A DNA stretch of 64,000 bases from Brachybacterium aquaticum (GTDB taxonomy: Bacteria > Actinomycetota > Actinomycetes > Actinomycetales > Dermabacteraceae). The notes beneath the pieces are model-generated. The model saw nothing but the letters and a program-made list of their open reading frames with translations, was not told the origin of the DNA and made no database searches. The stretch lies in assembly GCF_014204755.1 (NCBI RefSeq), contig NZ_JACHLZ010000001.1:1488001-1552000 (forward strand), written 5' to 3'. The translations under genes and the position numbers were made by a program. How positions within the stretch are numbered: position 1 is the first letter of the stretch; each line of letters opens with the position of its first letter. Of the stretch, positions 33,217-42,835 are shown one piece after another.

Positions 33217-34469
33217 GAGGCGCTGTCCGGGCGGCGGTCGGTCAGCGCCGCCTGCAGGTCCTTCGTCCCCTCGAGGTGGGCGCGGATCTCGGCGACCGAG
33301 TCGCCGCCGGCCTTCTCCAGCAACGCGTCGGCGAGGGTCAGCGCGACCACGGCCTCGGCGATCACGGCGGCCGGGGCAACGGCGCAGGTGTCCGAGCGCT
33401 GGTGGTTGGCGGTGGCCTGGGCGCCGGTGGACACGTCCACGGTGCGCAGGGCGCGCGGGACGGTGGAGATCGGCTTCAGGGCGCCGCGCACGCGGATGAC
33501 CTGGCCGTTGCTCATGCCGCCCTCGAGGCCGCCGGCACGGTTGCTGACGCGCGGGAAGGACTCCTCGCCCTCGTGGCCCTCGCTGCCGACGGCGAGGATC
33601 TCGTCGTGGGCGGCGGAGCCGCGACGGGCGGCGGTGTCGAAGCCGTCGCCGATCTCGACGCCCTTCATCGCCTGGATGGACATGATGGCCTGGGCGAGTC
33701 GGCCGTCGAGGCGGCGGTCCCACTGGGTGTGGGAGCCGAGTCCCACAGGGACGCCGTAGGCGAGGACCTCGACGACGCCGCCGAGGGTGTCGCCGTCGGC
33801 CTTGGCGGCGTCGACCTCGGCAACCATCGCCGCGGAGGTCTCCTCGTGGAAGCAGCGCAGCGGGTCGGCGTCCAGGCGCTCGACATCGTCCGGGGTGGGC
33901 AGCGCCGCGCCCTCGGGGACGCGCACGGGTCCGACGGACAGGGTGTGGGAGACCAGGCGGATCCCGGCGGCCTGCTCGAGCAGCGCCGCAGCGACGCGAC
34001 CGGCGACCACGCGGGCGGCGGTCTCCCGGGCGCTCGCGCGCTCGAGGATCGGGCGGGCCTCGTCGAAGCCGTACTTCAGCATCCCCGAGAGGTCGGCGTG
34101 GCCGGGGCGGGGACGGGACAGGGGGCGGTTGCGGGCGATCTCGCGCTCGTCGCCGGTGCCGGCGTCGACCAGCAGGTCCTCGCGCGGGACCGGGTCGGCG
34201 CTCATGACCTTCTCCCACTTGGGCCACTCGGAGTTCGCGATCTCGATCGCGAGCGGGGAGCCGAGGGTGAGGCCGTGGCGGAGACCGCCGTGGACGGTCA
34301 GGACGTCCTGCTCGAACTTCTGGCGGCTGCCGCGGCCGTGGCCGAGGCGGCGCCGGGCGAGCGCGTCCTTGAGATCGTCACTGGTCAGCTCGATCCCGGC
34401 GGGGACGCCGTCGAGCAGGGAGATGAGGGAGGGGCCGTGGGATTCCCCGGCCGTGAGCCAGCGCAGCAT
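33213..34469 (-). CDS. aroC: Chorismate synthase
   Basis: FMN-dependent elimination that gives chorismate (418 aa). The N terminus [58 protein letters not shown] and the C-terminal [15 protein letters not shown] are diagnostic. I chose ATG 34469; a GTG two codons earlier (34475) is also possible. First gene of the aroC-aroK-aroB-aroD block, which is linked by 4-nt overlaps between C, K and B. Confidence 0.96.
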   Translation of the reverse strand: MLRWLTAGESHGPSLISLLDGVPAGIELTSDDLKDALARRRLGHGRGSRQKFEQDVLTVHGGLRHGLTLGSPLAIEIANSEWPKWEKVMSADPVPREDLLVDAGTGDEREIARNRPLSRPRPGHADLSGMLKYGFDEARPILERASARETAARVVAGRVAAALLEQAAGIRLVSHTLSVGPVRVPEGAALPTPDDVERLDADPLRCFHEETSAAMVAEVDAAKADGDTLGGVVEVLAYGVPVGLGSHTQWDRRLDGRLAQAIMSIQAMKGVEIGDGFDTAARRGSAAHDEILAVGSEGHEGEESFPRVSNRAGGLEGGMSNGQVIRVRGALKPISTVPRALRTVDVSTGAQATANHQRSDTCAVAPAAVIAEAVVALTLADALLEKAGGDSVAEIRAHLEGTKDLQAALTDRRPDSAS

Positions 34470-34541
34470 GCCCACGATTCTCTCACGGGGTGCCGCGGCG
34501 GGGCGGCCGCGTCCGCCGTGACCTGCTCCTCGTCCCGTCCC

Positions 34542-34636
34542 GTCGGCCTCGTCCCCGCACCGGCCGGGTCCCGTCCCCGCACCGGCCGGGTCCCGTCCTC
34601 GCGTCGGCCGGGTCCCGTCCTCGCGTCGGCCGGGGC
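34542..34636. repeat. 22-bp tandem repeat, four copies
   Basis: The aroC/HAD spacer has tandem copies of [AC/GT]CGGCCGGGTCCCGTCC[C/T]CGC starting at 34559, 34581, 34603 and 34625, with a 17-bp partial copy at 34542. The period is exactly 22 bp. It shares the CGGCCG core with the arrays at 29729 and 56176. Confidence 0.85.
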
Positions 34637-34653
34637 AGGGCGGGCCGCGCCGG

Positions 34654-35484
34654 TCAGTCCTCGTCGAGCTCCTCGGCCTCGTGCGGGGTGAGCCGCTCGA
34701 CCAGCGGCACCACATCGGCGATGCCGTCGAGCACGGCGGTGGGCCGGTAGGGGTACTGGGCGATCTCGGAGGCGCGGGTGGAGCCCGTGAGGACGAGCAC
34801 GGAGCGCATGCCCGCCTCGAGCCCGGACTTCACGTCGGTGTCCATGCGGTCCCCGATCATCACCGAGGTCTCGGAGTGGGCGCCGATGCGGTTCAGGGCC
34901 GTGCGCATCATCAGCGGGTTCGGCTTGCCGACGTAGTAGGGCTGGATGCCGGTGGCGGCGGTGATCATCGCGGCGACCGCCCCGGTGGCCGGCAGCGGAC
35001 CCTCGGCGCTCGGCCCAGTGACGTCGGGGTTGGTGGCGATGAACTTCGCGCCGTCCCGGATCAGGCGGATCGCGCGGGTGATCGCCTCGAAGGAATAGGT
35101 GCGGGTCTCCCCCAGCACCACGAACTCGACATCGGTGTCGGCGAGGATGAAGCCCTCGTCGTGCATGGCGCTGGTGAGACCGGCCTCGCCGATCACATAG
35201 GCGGCCGAGCCCGGCTGCTGCTCGGCGAGGAAGCGGGCGGTCGCAAGCGCGCTGGTCCAGATCGCCGCCTCCGGCAGCTCGATGCCGCTGCGGGACAGGC
35301 GCGCCCGCAGATCGCGCGGTGTGAAGATCGAGTTGTTGGTGAGCACCAGGAAGGGGCGGCCGAACTGCTGCAGCGCGGCGATGAACTCGGCGGCGCCGGG
35401 CAGGGCGGTGTTCTCGTGGACGAGCACTCCGTCCATGTCGGTCAGCCACGTGTGGATCGGGGAGTCCTCGAGCACGGTCGTCAT
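34654..35484 (-). CDS. HAD-superfamily class IIA sugar phosphatase (NagD-like)
   Basis: Protein of 276 residues with all HAD motifs: motif [13 protein letters not shown] (nucleophile Asp ~16), motif [15 protein letters not shown], motif III Lys in VGKPNPLMM and motif [21 protein letters not shown]. The large C2 cap between motifs II and III marks class IIA (NagD, pyridoxal phosphatase, 4-nitrophenylphosphatase). Substrate unknown. ATG at 35484. It sits between rpsA and aroC, with no functional link evident. Confidence 0.9.
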   Translation of the reverse strand: MTTVLEDSPIHTWLTDMDGVLVHENTALPGAAEFIAALQQFGRPFLVLTNNSIFTPRDLRARLSRSGIELPEAAIWTSALATARFLAEQQPGSAAYVIGEAGLTSAMHDEGFILADTDVEFVVLGETRTYSFEAITRAIRLIRDGAKFIATNPDVTGPSAEGPLPATGAVAAMITAATGIQPYYVGKPNPLMMRTALNRIGAHSETSVMIGDRMDTDVKSGLEAGMRSVLVLTGSTRASEIAQYPYRPTAVLDGIADVVPLVERLTPHEAEELDED

Positions 35485-35574
35485 GGCACCAGTGTGCCCT
35501 CTCGGCGGCGCCTTCGTCTCCGGGGTCCGCGGCGGTCCGTCGGCCGACGGGGCTCGCAGCGCCTCGCGGAACGG

Positions 35575-35613
35575 GACCGGCCCGGCCCCCGCAGTGCGGG
35601 GACCGGGCCGGTC
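35575..35613 (-). terminator. Terminator hairpin after rpsA
   Basis: A 16-bp nearly perfect stem (GACCGGCCCGG... pairing with ...CCGGGCCGGTC, one mismatch) with a short loop starts 20 bp after the rpsA stop. Confidence 0.75.
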
Positions 35614-35632
35614 CGAAGCAGCGATCCGGAGA

Positions 35633-37111
35633 TCAGTTGCCGGTGAGCTTGGCGCGCAGGGCGGCCAGGGCCTCGTCGGAGGCCAGGGTGCCCTCGTCCG
35701 AGGAGCTCGACTGGTACGAGGTCGAAGCCGGAGCGGACTCGGAGGACGAGGTGGAGGCGGCGGCCGGAGCGTTCGCGGACTCCTCGTCGGCCTTGATGGC
35801 CTCGGCGACCTGGGCCTTGTGGGCGGTCCAGCGCTCGTAGGCGGCCGCGTACTGGCCCTCCCACTCCTCGCGCTGGGCGTCGTAGCCATCGAGCCACTCG
35901 TTGGTCTCCGGGTCGAAGCCCTCGGGGTACTTGTACTCGCCGTTGGCGTCGTACTCCGCGGCCATGCCGTAGAGCGCCGGATCGAAGGTGGTGTCGTCGC
36001 CCTCGGGGTCCACGCCCTCGTTCGCCTGCTTGAGAGAGAGGGAGATGCGGCGACGCTCGAGGTCGATGTCGATGACCTTGACGAAGACGTCCTGGTCGAC
36101 GGTGACGACCTGCTCGGGCAGATCCACGTGGCGCTGGGCCAGCTCGGAGATGTGCACCAGGCCCTCGATGCCGTCCTCGACGCGCACGAACGCACCGAAG
36201 GGGACGAGCTTGGTGACCTTGCCCGGCACGACCTCGCCGATGGCGTGGGTGCGGGCGAAGAGCTGCCACGGGTCCTCCTGGGTCGCCTTCAGCGACAGGG
36301 AGACGCGCTCGCGGTCCATGTCGACGTCCAGGACCTCGACCTTGACCTTCTGACCGACCTCGACGACCTCGGACGGGTGGTCGATGTGCTTCCAGGACAG
36401 CTCGGAGACGTGCACCAGGCCGTCGACACCGCCGAGATCGACGAACGCTCCGAAGTTGACGATGGAGGACACGGCGCCCTCGCGGACCTGGCCCTTCTGC
36501 AGGGTCTGCAGGAAGTCCGAGCGGACCGCGGACTGGGTCTCCTCGAGGTAGGCGCGGCGGGACAGGACCACGTTGTTGCGGTTCTTGTCCAGCTCGATGA
36601 TCTTCGCCTCGATCTCCTGGCCGACGTAGGGCTGCAGGTCGCGGACGCGGCGCATCTCGACGAGGGAGGCGGGGAGGAAGCCGCGCAGGCCGATGTCGAC
36701 GATGAGACCGCCCTTGACGACCTCGATGACGCGACCGGTGACGACGCCCTCGTCCTCCTTGATCTGCTCGATCGTGCCCCAGGCGCGCTCGTACTGGGCG
36801 CGCTTCTTGGACAGGATCAGGCGACCCTCCTTGTCCTCCTTCTGGAGGACGAGGGCCTCGATCTCGTCGCCGACCTCGACGACCTCACCGGGGTCGACGT
36901 CGTGCTTGATGGACAGCTCGCGGGAGGGGATGACGCCCTCGGTCTTGTAGCCGATGTCCAGGAGGACCTCGTCGTGATCGACCTTGACCACGGTGCCTTC
37001 GACGATGTCGCCATCGTTGAAGTACTTGATGGTCGCATCGATGGCTGCCATGAGCTCGTCGGCGTCACCGATGTCGTTGATGGCGATCTGGGGGGTCGTG
37101 GTGTCGGTCAT
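35633..37111 (-). CDS. rpsA: 30S ribosomal protein S1
   Basis: Four S1 RNA-binding domains in 492 residues, at about 33-105, 122-188, 209-277 and 294-363 (repeat cores GDIVEGTVVKVDHDEVLLDIGYK, shown here only as GDIVEGTVV, GVVTGRVIEV, GQVREGAVSSIVNFGAFVD and GEVVPGKVTKLVPFGAFV). Four domains rather than six is normal for actinobacteria. The C-terminal ~120 residues are acidic then Ser/Ala-rich and disordered. ATG at 37111 has a GGAG unusually far (12 nt) upstream, so initiation may not rely on strong Shine-Dalgarno pairing. Confidence 0.95.
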   Translation of the reverse strand: MTDTTTPQIAINDIGDADELMAAIDATIKYFNDGDIVEGTVVKVDHDEVLLDIGYKTEGVIPSRELSIKHDVDPGEVVEVGDEIEALVLQKEDKEGRLILSKKRAQYERAWGTIEQIKEDEGVVTGRVIEVVKGGLIVDIGLRGFLPASLVEMRRVRDLQPYVGQEIEAKIIELDKNRNNVVLSRRAYLEETQSAVRSDFLQTLQKGQVREGAVSSIVNFGAFVDLGGVDGLVHVSELSWKHIDHPSEVVEVGQKVKVEVLDVDMDRERVSLSLKATQEDPWQLFARTHAIGEVVPGKVTKLVPFGAFVRVEDGIEGLVHISELAQRHVDLPEQVVTVDQDVFVKVIDIDLERRRISLSLKQANEGVDPEGDDTTFDPALYGMAAEYDANGEYKYPEGFDPETNEWLDGYDAQREEWEGQYAAAYERWTAHKAQVAEAIKADEESANAPAAASTSSSESAPASTSYQSSSSDEGTLASDEALAALRAKLTGN

Positions 37112-37285
37112 GTAGTTAAGGGCTCCGTCGGGACAGGAAATGAGTAGGGTCGGGGGACGTGCTCCGCCCACGAGAGGCGGGTTCGCCGCGCGCCGAGGCG
37201 CACAGACCTTCACAAGCCTACCAGCCGTGTGCCCCGTGTGCGAGGGCGCGCCGGGGCGCCGGGCGCACTCCCGGTGTGATGTCCT

Positions 37286-37327
37286 GCACCCCGTGCGGGG
37301 GTGCGGCCGACGGGGCGGACGGCCCCG
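37286..37327 (-). terminator. Two adjacent hairpins after polA
   Basis: GCACCCC/GGGGTGC (37286-37304) and CGGGGC/GCCCCG (37311-37327) follow the polA stop at 37335 on the minus strand. The rest of the 223-bp polA/rpsA spacer holds no other feature I can support. Confidence 0.5.
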
Positions 37328-37334
37328 CGCTCCC

Positions 37335-40046
37335 TCAGTGGGCGGCTTCGCGCCAGGTGCGGCCCACGCCGATGCCGACCTCGAGCGGGACGGAGAGCTC
37401 GTAGGCGGAGTCCATGCCGTCCTCGACGATCTCGCGCACCTGCTCGAGCTCGCCGGGCGCGACCTCGAGCACGAGCTCGTCATGGACCTGGAGGAGCATG
37501 CGCGAGCGCAGGTCCGCCTCGCGCATCCGCGCCTCGACGGCGAGCATCGCGAGCTTGATGATGTCCGCGGCGCTGCCCTGGATGGGCGAGTTCAGCGCGA
37601 CCCGCTCCGCGTTCTCGCGGCGCTGGCGGTTGTCGCTGGTGAGGTCCGGAAGGTAGCGGCGACGGCCGAGGATGGTCTCGGTGTAGCCGGTCTCGCGGGC
37701 CTTCTCCACGGACTCGTGGAGGTAGTCGCGCACCCCGCCGAAGCGCTCGAAGTAGCCGTCGCGCAGGGCGGTGGCCTCGGCGCGGGAGATCCGCAGCTGA
37801 CGGGACAGGCCGAACGCGGACAGCCCGTAGGCCAGGCCGTAGCTGACGGCCTTGGTCTTGGAGCGCATGGCCGGGTCGACCGCGTCCGGGCTCACGCCGA
37901 ACACGCGCGAGGCGACGAAGTTGTGCAGGTCCTCACCGGAGCGGAACGCCTCGATCAGGCCCTCGTCCTCGGACAGGTGCGCCATGATGCGCATCTCGAT
38001 CTGCGAGTAGTCCGCGGTCATGAGCGTCTCGAAGCCCTCGCCGGCCACGAACACGTCGCGGATGCGCTGACCCTCCGCGGTGCGCACGGGGATGTTCTGC
38101 AGGTTCGGTTCGGTGGAGGCGAGACGGCCGGTCGCGGCCGCGGTCTGCTGGAAGGTGGTGTGGACGCGGGCGCCGGTGTCCATCACCTTGTCCAGGCCCA
38201 CGAGGTAGCCGGTCAGCTTGCTCATCTCGCGGTAGCGCAGCAGCCAGGACAGGAAGCGGTGCCCGGCGGACTCGGGGTCCAGCGTCTCCATGAGGTCGGT
38301 GAGCGACTCCGCGTCGGTGGAGTGGCCCGAGGAGATCTTGCGGGTCGTGGGCAGACCGAGGGTCTCGAACAGCACCACCTGGAGCTGCTTGGGCGAGGCG
38401 AGGTTGACCTCCTCCCCCACGATCTCGCCGGCCTCGCGCTTTGCCTGGGCGACGAAGCCCTCGAACTCGTCGCGCAGCGTCTGCAGGGCGTCGTGGTCGA
38501 TGGCGATGCCGCGCTCGTGCATCGTCTCCAGCACCTGCTGCAGGGGCCGCTCGAGGTCGGTGAGGATCCCCTCCGCCCAGGGCGCCTCGCCGAGGCGGGA
38601 GGCGAGCTCCGCGGCGGCCGGGTGCAGGGCCGCCGCGGCGGTGGCGAGGCGCTCCTCGGCGCGGGCGATGTGGCCCGCCCTCACCTCGGCGGCCTCCTTC
38701 TTCAGCGTGGACTCCGCGGGCTTGCGGGGCCTCGGCTCGAAGCTCACCCCGGCGAGGTCGGAGGCCAGGGTCTCGGCGTCGTAGCTGCGGGCGCCGGGTC
38801 GCAGCACGAACGCCTCCAGGGCCAGGTCCCGCACCCCCTCGCCCAGGCGGTAGCCGTTCTCGGCGAGCCAGGTCCGCACCGAGGGGACGTCGGCGATGCG
38901 CAGCTCGCGCGCGCCCTCGAGCGCGGCGGCGAGAGCCTCGGACGCCTCGGAGTCGAGTCGGCCGAGCGCGACGGCCCCGGCGGTCTCCTCGGTCGCGAGG
39001 CCGAGCAGCGCGCCGCCGCGCACGTCCTCGGCGACGTCGAGGGCGAGGACGTCGGCGGAGTCGCCGAGCAGCTGCGCGAGGGCGGCCGCGTCCTCGACGT
39101 GGAGGATGTCCGCGGCGGGTGCCGGGGCCTCGTCGGCCTCCACCGCCTCGCCGAGCAGGGCGGCGGGCAGGTCGCGGCGGATGGTATCGCCGAAGGCGAG
39201 GTCGTCGAAGACCTCGAGCACCTTCGCCCGGTCACCGCCGCCGAGGGCGTAGTGGGCCGCGTCCTCGGGCAGGTCCAGGGTGGTGAAGGCGGCGTTCATG
39301 CGGCGGTTGCGCTCGACATCCTCGCGGTGGTCGCGCAGGGACTGGCCGGCCTTGCCCTTGATCTCCTCCGCGTGCTCGAGCACACCTGCGAGGCCGCCGT
39401 ACTGGACGATCCACTTGGCGGCGGTCTTGGGGCCGACGCCGGGGACGCCCGGGAGGTTGTCCGCGGCCTCGCCGACCAGCGCCGCGAGGTCCGGGTACTG
39501 CTCGGGCGGGATGCCGTACTTCTCCTCGACGGCGGCGGGGGTCATGCGGCGCATCTCGGTGACGCCCTTGACGGGCTGGAGGAGGGTGACCTTCTCCCCC
39601 ACCAGCTGGATGGCGTCGCGGTCGCTGGAGACGATCAGGGTCTCGTGCCCCTGCGCCTCGGCGCGGGTGGCGAGGGTGGCGATGATGTCGTCGGCCTCGT
39701 AGTCCTCGTAGGTCAGCCAGCGCACCCCGAGGGCGTCCAGGACCTGCTGGATCAGGCCGATCTGCCCGTGGAACGCGGGCGGGGTCTCCTCGCGGCCACC
39801 CTTGTACTGGTCGTAGATGCGGTCGCGGAAGGTGCCGCCGGGCAGGTCGAAGGCGACGGCGAGGTGGGTGGGCCGCTCGGAGGCGACGACGTTGATGATC
39901 ATCCGGGTGAACCCGTAGACCGCGTTGGTGGCCTGGCCACGGCCGTCGCTGAACCCGTCGGCCGGCAGGGCGAAGAAGGCGCGGAACGCCATGGCGTGCC
40001 CGTCGATCAGGAGGAGGCGCTGGTCATCGGTGTCGCTCGCACTCAT
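37335..40046 (-). CDS. polA: DNA polymerase I
   Basis: Repair and Okazaki-fragment polymerase (903 aa). N-terminal 5'-nuclease (residues ~8-300: LLLIDGHAMAFRAFFALP, EADDIIATLA, VSSDRDAIQLV, GVPGVGPKTAAKWI), a central exonuclease-like domain that lacks clear DEDD residues, as in other actinobacterial PolA proteins, then the polymerase with motif A TADYSQIEMRIMAHLS, O-helix RSKTKAVSYGLAYGLSAFG and motif C LLQVHDELVLEV. ATG at 40046. The second family A polymerase at 22442 lacks the 5'-nuclease. Confidence 0.97.
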   Translation of the reverse strand: MSASDTDDQRLLLIDGHAMAFRAFFALPADGFSDGRGQATNAVYGFTRMIINVVASERPTHLAVAFDLPGGTFRDRIYDQYKGGREETPPAFHGQIGLIQQVLDALGVRWLTYEDYEADDIIATLATRAEAQGHETLIVSSDRDAIQLVGEKVTLLQPVKGVTEMRRMTPAAVEEKYGIPPEQYPDLAALVGEAADNLPGVPGVGPKTAAKWIVQYGGLAGVLEHAEEIKGKAGQSLRDHREDVERNRRMNAAFTTLDLPEDAAHYALGGGDRAKVLEVFDDLAFGDTIRRDLPAALLGEAVEADEAPAPAADILHVEDAAALAQLLGDSADVLALDVAEDVRGGALLGLATEETAGAVALGRLDSEASEALAAALEGARELRIADVPSVRTWLAENGYRLGEGVRDLALEAFVLRPGARSYDAETLASDLAGVSFEPRPRKPAESTLKKEAAEVRAGHIARAEERLATAAAALHPAAAELASRLGEAPWAEGILTDLERPLQQVLETMHERGIAIDHDALQTLRDEFEGFVAQAKREAGEIVGEEVNLASPKQLQVVLFETLGLPTTRKISSGHSTDAESLTDLMETLDPESAGHRFLSWLLRYREMSKLTGYLVGLDKVMDTGARVHTTFQQTAAATGRLASTEPNLQNIPVRTAEGQRIRDVFVAGEGFETLMTADYSQIEMRIMAHLSEDEGLIEAFRSGEDLHNFVASRVFGVSPDAVDPAMRSKTKAVSYGLAYGLSAFGLSRQLRISRAEATALRDGYFERFGGVRDYLHESVEKARETGYTETILGRRRYLPDLTSDNRQRRENAERVALNSPIQGSAADIIKLAMLAVEARMREADLRSRMLLQVHDELVLEVAPGELEQVREIVEDGMDSAYELSVPLEVGIGVGRTWREAAH

Positions 40047-40143
40047 GGGGAGCAGTCTCCCACGACCTGCGGTGCAGTGCGCGCCCAGGGCCGCCGGGCC
40101 GCCGTGCAGTAGCAGAGCCGCAGTGCTGTGGCAGTCTCGTGCC

Positions 40144-40644
40144 ATGACCGATGCGCCCCGCCCCGCCGAGCCCGCCACTGCAGCCCAGGCTCCCGCCGCC
40201 CTCGCCCAGGAGACCGCGCCGCCGCTGACCGAGGAGCTGCGCTCCCGGCTCCTGCCCGCCTTCGCGGGCACCCTCGTGGAGCGCTGCGGGATGGAGCTGC
40301 TGACGATCGCTCCGCACGGCGGGACGATGACCATGCCGGTGGCGGGCAACACGCAGCCGGCCGGTCTGCTGCACGGCGGCGCGACGATCGCGCTGGCCGA
40401 GTCGATCGCCTCGATCGCCGCCCTGCTGCAGGCCCGGGCGGTGCACGGCGAGGGCGCGGCGGCGGTCGGCACCTCGGTCTCCGCGCTGCACCACCGCTCC
40501 GCACGGGAGGGCACGGTCACGGCGACCTGCACGGCCCGGCACCTGGGTCGGCAGGTGGCGAGCTACCTCGTGGACGTGCACGACGAGGCGGGGCGCCTGT
40601 TGAGCACCATCACGGTCTCCACCCAGCTGCTGCCTCCACGCTGA
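40144..40644 (+). CDS. Hotdog-fold thioesterase (PaaI/YbdB-like)
   Basis: Protein of 166 residues; after a ~35-residue Ala/Pro leader the hotdog domain shows GGTMTMPVAGNTQPAGLLHG, then GATIALAESIAS, with HGG and the acidic residue of the active site, and ends with strands TVTATCTARHLGR and YLVDVHDEAGRLLSTI. Members hydrolyse acyl-CoA thioesters, often aromatic or menaquinone-pathway CoA esters such as DHNA-CoA. The gene is divergent from polA, a conserved actinobacterial position. Exact substrate not known. Confidence 0.85.
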   Translation: MTDAPRPAEPATAAQAPAALAQETAPPLTEELRSRLLPAFAGTLVERCGMELLTIAPHGGTMTMPVAGNTQPAGLLHGGATIALAESIASIAALLQARAVHGEGAAAVGTSVSALHHRSAREGTVTATCTARHLGRQVASYLVDVHDEAGRLLSTITVSTQLLPPR

Positions 40645-40672
40645 GGCGCGGGGACGCACTCTCGGTGGGCGC

Positions 40673-42040
40673 TCAGGCGGGTGCTTCGAAGCCCGCCGCG
40701 CTCCCGCCCTCGAGGGCGTTCGCCTCGGACCAGGTGTAGGTGCGCATCTGCCCGACGCGGGCATCCGAGCGCGGCCCGAGCTCGAGGTCGCCCATCCGGC
40801 CGGAGTAGCTGATCGTCGCGGTCTGCCCCGCGTCCACCGCGGTGGTGAGGACCTGCCTGCATGCCGAGTAGTCGGTGCAATCCTCGGAGCCGGTGAGCAC
40901 CCTGGGGATGGCCGCGGCGAGGGCGGGCCCCTCCACCGACAGCGCCTGCTGCGCGGCGAGGCATGCGATGACCACCGCGTCGTAGCCCTGCTGGGTGTAG
41001 GCGTAGCCGCGCTGCAGGAAGGACGCGTCGCGGTTGAGCATCATGTTCTCGTGGTCGACGGTGATCTCACCGCCCGGCTCGAAGCCCGTGGCCGTGGAGA
41101 GCGACTCGGCCGCCAGGGACCCGGCCACCTCCTCCTGGGCGTAGTCGATGACCGCCCACGGTGCCACGCGCACCGGGAACTCGACGCTCGGGCGTCCGCC
41201 CTCGTCGAGCGTCGCCTCGCGCAGGGCGGAGAGGAAGGGCGCCGCCTCGGCCCCGCCGTTGAGGACCAGCAGTGCCGGAGGGGTCTCGAGCACGGCCCCG
41301 ACCCGTGCGGCGACGTCGCCGAAGTCCCCCACGGCATACAGCTGCTGGGAGACGACCCGACCGCTCGCAGGGTTCAGCACCCGCTCGATCTCGGAGAGCA
41401 GGCTGCGCCCCTGGAGCGTGTCCTCGGAGAGGTAGGCGATCGTGCCGGGCGCCCCACCGCGGTCCGAGCTCGCTCCGAGCGCGAGCTCCGCGTACATCGC
41501 GGCGATCGTCGCGTCGTTGGGCGCCAGGCGCACCAGCAGGTTCGAGGTCTGCACGTCCTCGGCCCGCACCTGCATTCCCGAGCTGAACAGGTCGATCACG
41601 GTCATCTGGTGCTCCACGAACGACGGGATCGCCGCGATCAGCGACTCCTCGTCGATGGACGTGATCACGCAGGTGACCCCCGATTCCGCCATCTGCTGGA
41701 TCACCGGGGCGAGGTCCTCGTCGGGCGCCGCCATCACGTGCCGCTCCACCAGCACGATCTCCTGGTCGAACAGACCCTCCCAGCGGGCGTTGACGTCGAT
41801 CCGGGCCACGTCGATCGCGATCGCGATCCCGTCCTCGAACTTCGCCATCCGTCCGTAGGACGCCCCGATCGAGCCGATCACGAGCGGCTGCTCGGGCTCC
41901 ACGAGCGCGCCGGCCGACGGGGGCGGGGTGGTCTGGCCTCTACTGCCCCCTCGGCGGCCGCCTTCGCAGGCGCTCAGCGCCCCGGCGCCGAGCACCCCGA
42001 GGCCGAGCCCGCGCACCAGGCTGCGTCGCGTGATCGCCAT
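40673..42040 (-). CDS. Periplasmic-binding (type 1) lipoprotein
   Basis: Exported lipoprotein of 455 residues: the signal TRRSLVRGLGLGVLGAGALS has twin arginines and is followed by the lipobox Cys of LSAC (~25). The mature part has the Leu/Ile/Val-binding, amide-receptor fold pattern (LVIGSIGASYGRMAKFEDGI, VTCVITSIDEESLIAAIPSF, GAPGTIAYLSEDTLQG, QQGYDAVVIACLAAQQAL). No permease or ATPase genes are adjacent, so it may be a sensor or an orphan binding protein. Ligand unknown. It lies between polA and the ANTAR regulator. Confidence 0.8.
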   Translation of the reverse strand: MAITRRSLVRGLGLGVLGAGALSACEGGRRGGSRGQTTPPPSAGALVEPEQPLVIGSIGASYGRMAKFEDGIAIAIDVARIDVNARWEGLFDQEIVLVERHVMAAPDEDLAPVIQQMAESGVTCVITSIDEESLIAAIPSFVEHQMTVIDLFSSGMQVRAEDVQTSNLLVRLAPNDATIAAMYAELALGASSDRGGAPGTIAYLSEDTLQGRSLLSEIERVLNPASGRVVSQQLYAVGDFGDVAARVGAVLETPPALLVLNGGAEAAPFLSALREATLDEGGRPSVEFPVRVAPWAVIDYAQEEVAGSLAAESLSTATGFEPGGEITVDHENMMLNRDASFLQRGYAYTQQGYDAVVIACLAAQQALSVEGPALAAAIPRVLTGSEDCTDYSACRQVLTTAVDAGQTATISYSGRMGDLELGPRSDARVGQMRTYTWSEANALEGGSAAGFEAPA

Positions 42041-42126
42041 GGTCGCCGCGTCCCCCTTCCCCGCCCGGCCCCGTCGGCTGCCGTGCGGTCCCCTCGTCCC
42101 GACGCGCCCCCGCGCGCCGGGGCCGA

Positions 42127-42164
42127 GATCAGTCCTGGATCAGTCGATCAGTCCGTGATCAGTC
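42127..42164. repeat. Four GATCAGTC direct repeats at the end of the ANTAR gene
   Basis: GATCAGTC occurs at 42127, 42138, 42146 and 42157 (spacings 11, 8, 11); the last copy overlaps the stop codon of the regulator gene. On the minus strand this reads GACTGATC repeated. It may be slippage of the gene's final codons. Confidence 0.6.
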
Positions 42165-42806
42165 CTTGCCCTGGCCGCCGAGCTGGTCGACGACCGCGTC
42201 GGCGACCTCGCGCATGGTCAGGCGGCGGTCCATCGAGGTCTTCTGGATCCAGCGGAAGGCCTCGGGCTCGGACAGGCCCATGTTGGTCTGCAGCAGGCCC
42301 TTGGCGCGGTCCACGCGCTTGCGGGTCTCGAAGCGCTCCCCGAGATCGGCGATCTCGGACTCGAGCTGAACGATCTGCTGGTACCGCGAGATCGCGATCT
42401 CGACGGCGGGCAGCAGGTCCGCCGGGGTGAAGGGCTTGACGACGTACGCCATGGCGCCGGCGTCGCGGGCGCGCTCGACGAGCTCGGCCTGGGAGAAGGC
42501 GGTGAGCATCACGACCGGGGCGAGGTTCTCCTCGCCGATCTTCTCCGCGGCGGTGACGCCGTCGGTCTGCGGCATCTTGACGTCGAGGATGACGACGTCG
42601 GGGCGCAGCTCGCGGGTCTTGGCGATCGCGCTCTCGCCGTCGCCGACGGCGGCGAGCACGTCGAAGCCCGCCTCGGTGAGAGTCTCGACGATGTCCATGC
42701 GGATGAGGCTCTCGTCCTCGGCCACCACGGCGGTGCGGCGGGGCGCGCCGTCGCCCGCGGTGGTGTCCTGGGCGTCGTCGCGGAGGTCGGTGGTGTCGTC
42801 AGTCAT
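42159..42806 (-). CDS. pdtaR: ANTAR-domain response regulator (PdtaR-like)
   Basis: Protein of 215 residues. After a ~23-residue acidic leader the receiver domain (VVAEDESLIRMDIVETL, phospho-Asp in VVILDVKMPQTDG, VVMLTAFSQ, Lys in AYVVKPFTP) leads by a coiled linker to an ANTAR RNA-binding domain (RFETRKRVDRAKGLLQ, then EAFRWIQKTSMDRRLTMREVA). ANTAR proteins bind paired RNA hairpins and act as antiterminators; mycobacterial PdtaR pairs with the PdtaS kinase. No kinase gene is next to it here. Two tandem hairpins lie in its own 5' leader. Confidence 0.93.
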   Translation of the reverse strand: MTDDTTDLRDDAQDTTAGDGAPRRTAVVAEDESLIRMDIVETLTEAGFDVLAAVGDGESAIAKTRELRPDVVILDVKMPQTDGVTAAEKIGEENLAPVVMLTAFSQAELVERARDAGAMAYVVKPFTPADLLPAVEIAISRYQQIVQLESEIADLGERFETRKRVDRAKGLLQTNMGLSEPEAFRWIQKTSMDRRLTMREVADAVVDQLGGQGKD

Positions 42807-42835
42807 GTCGCCCTGTGTCTCGTTCTGGGCCTCGT

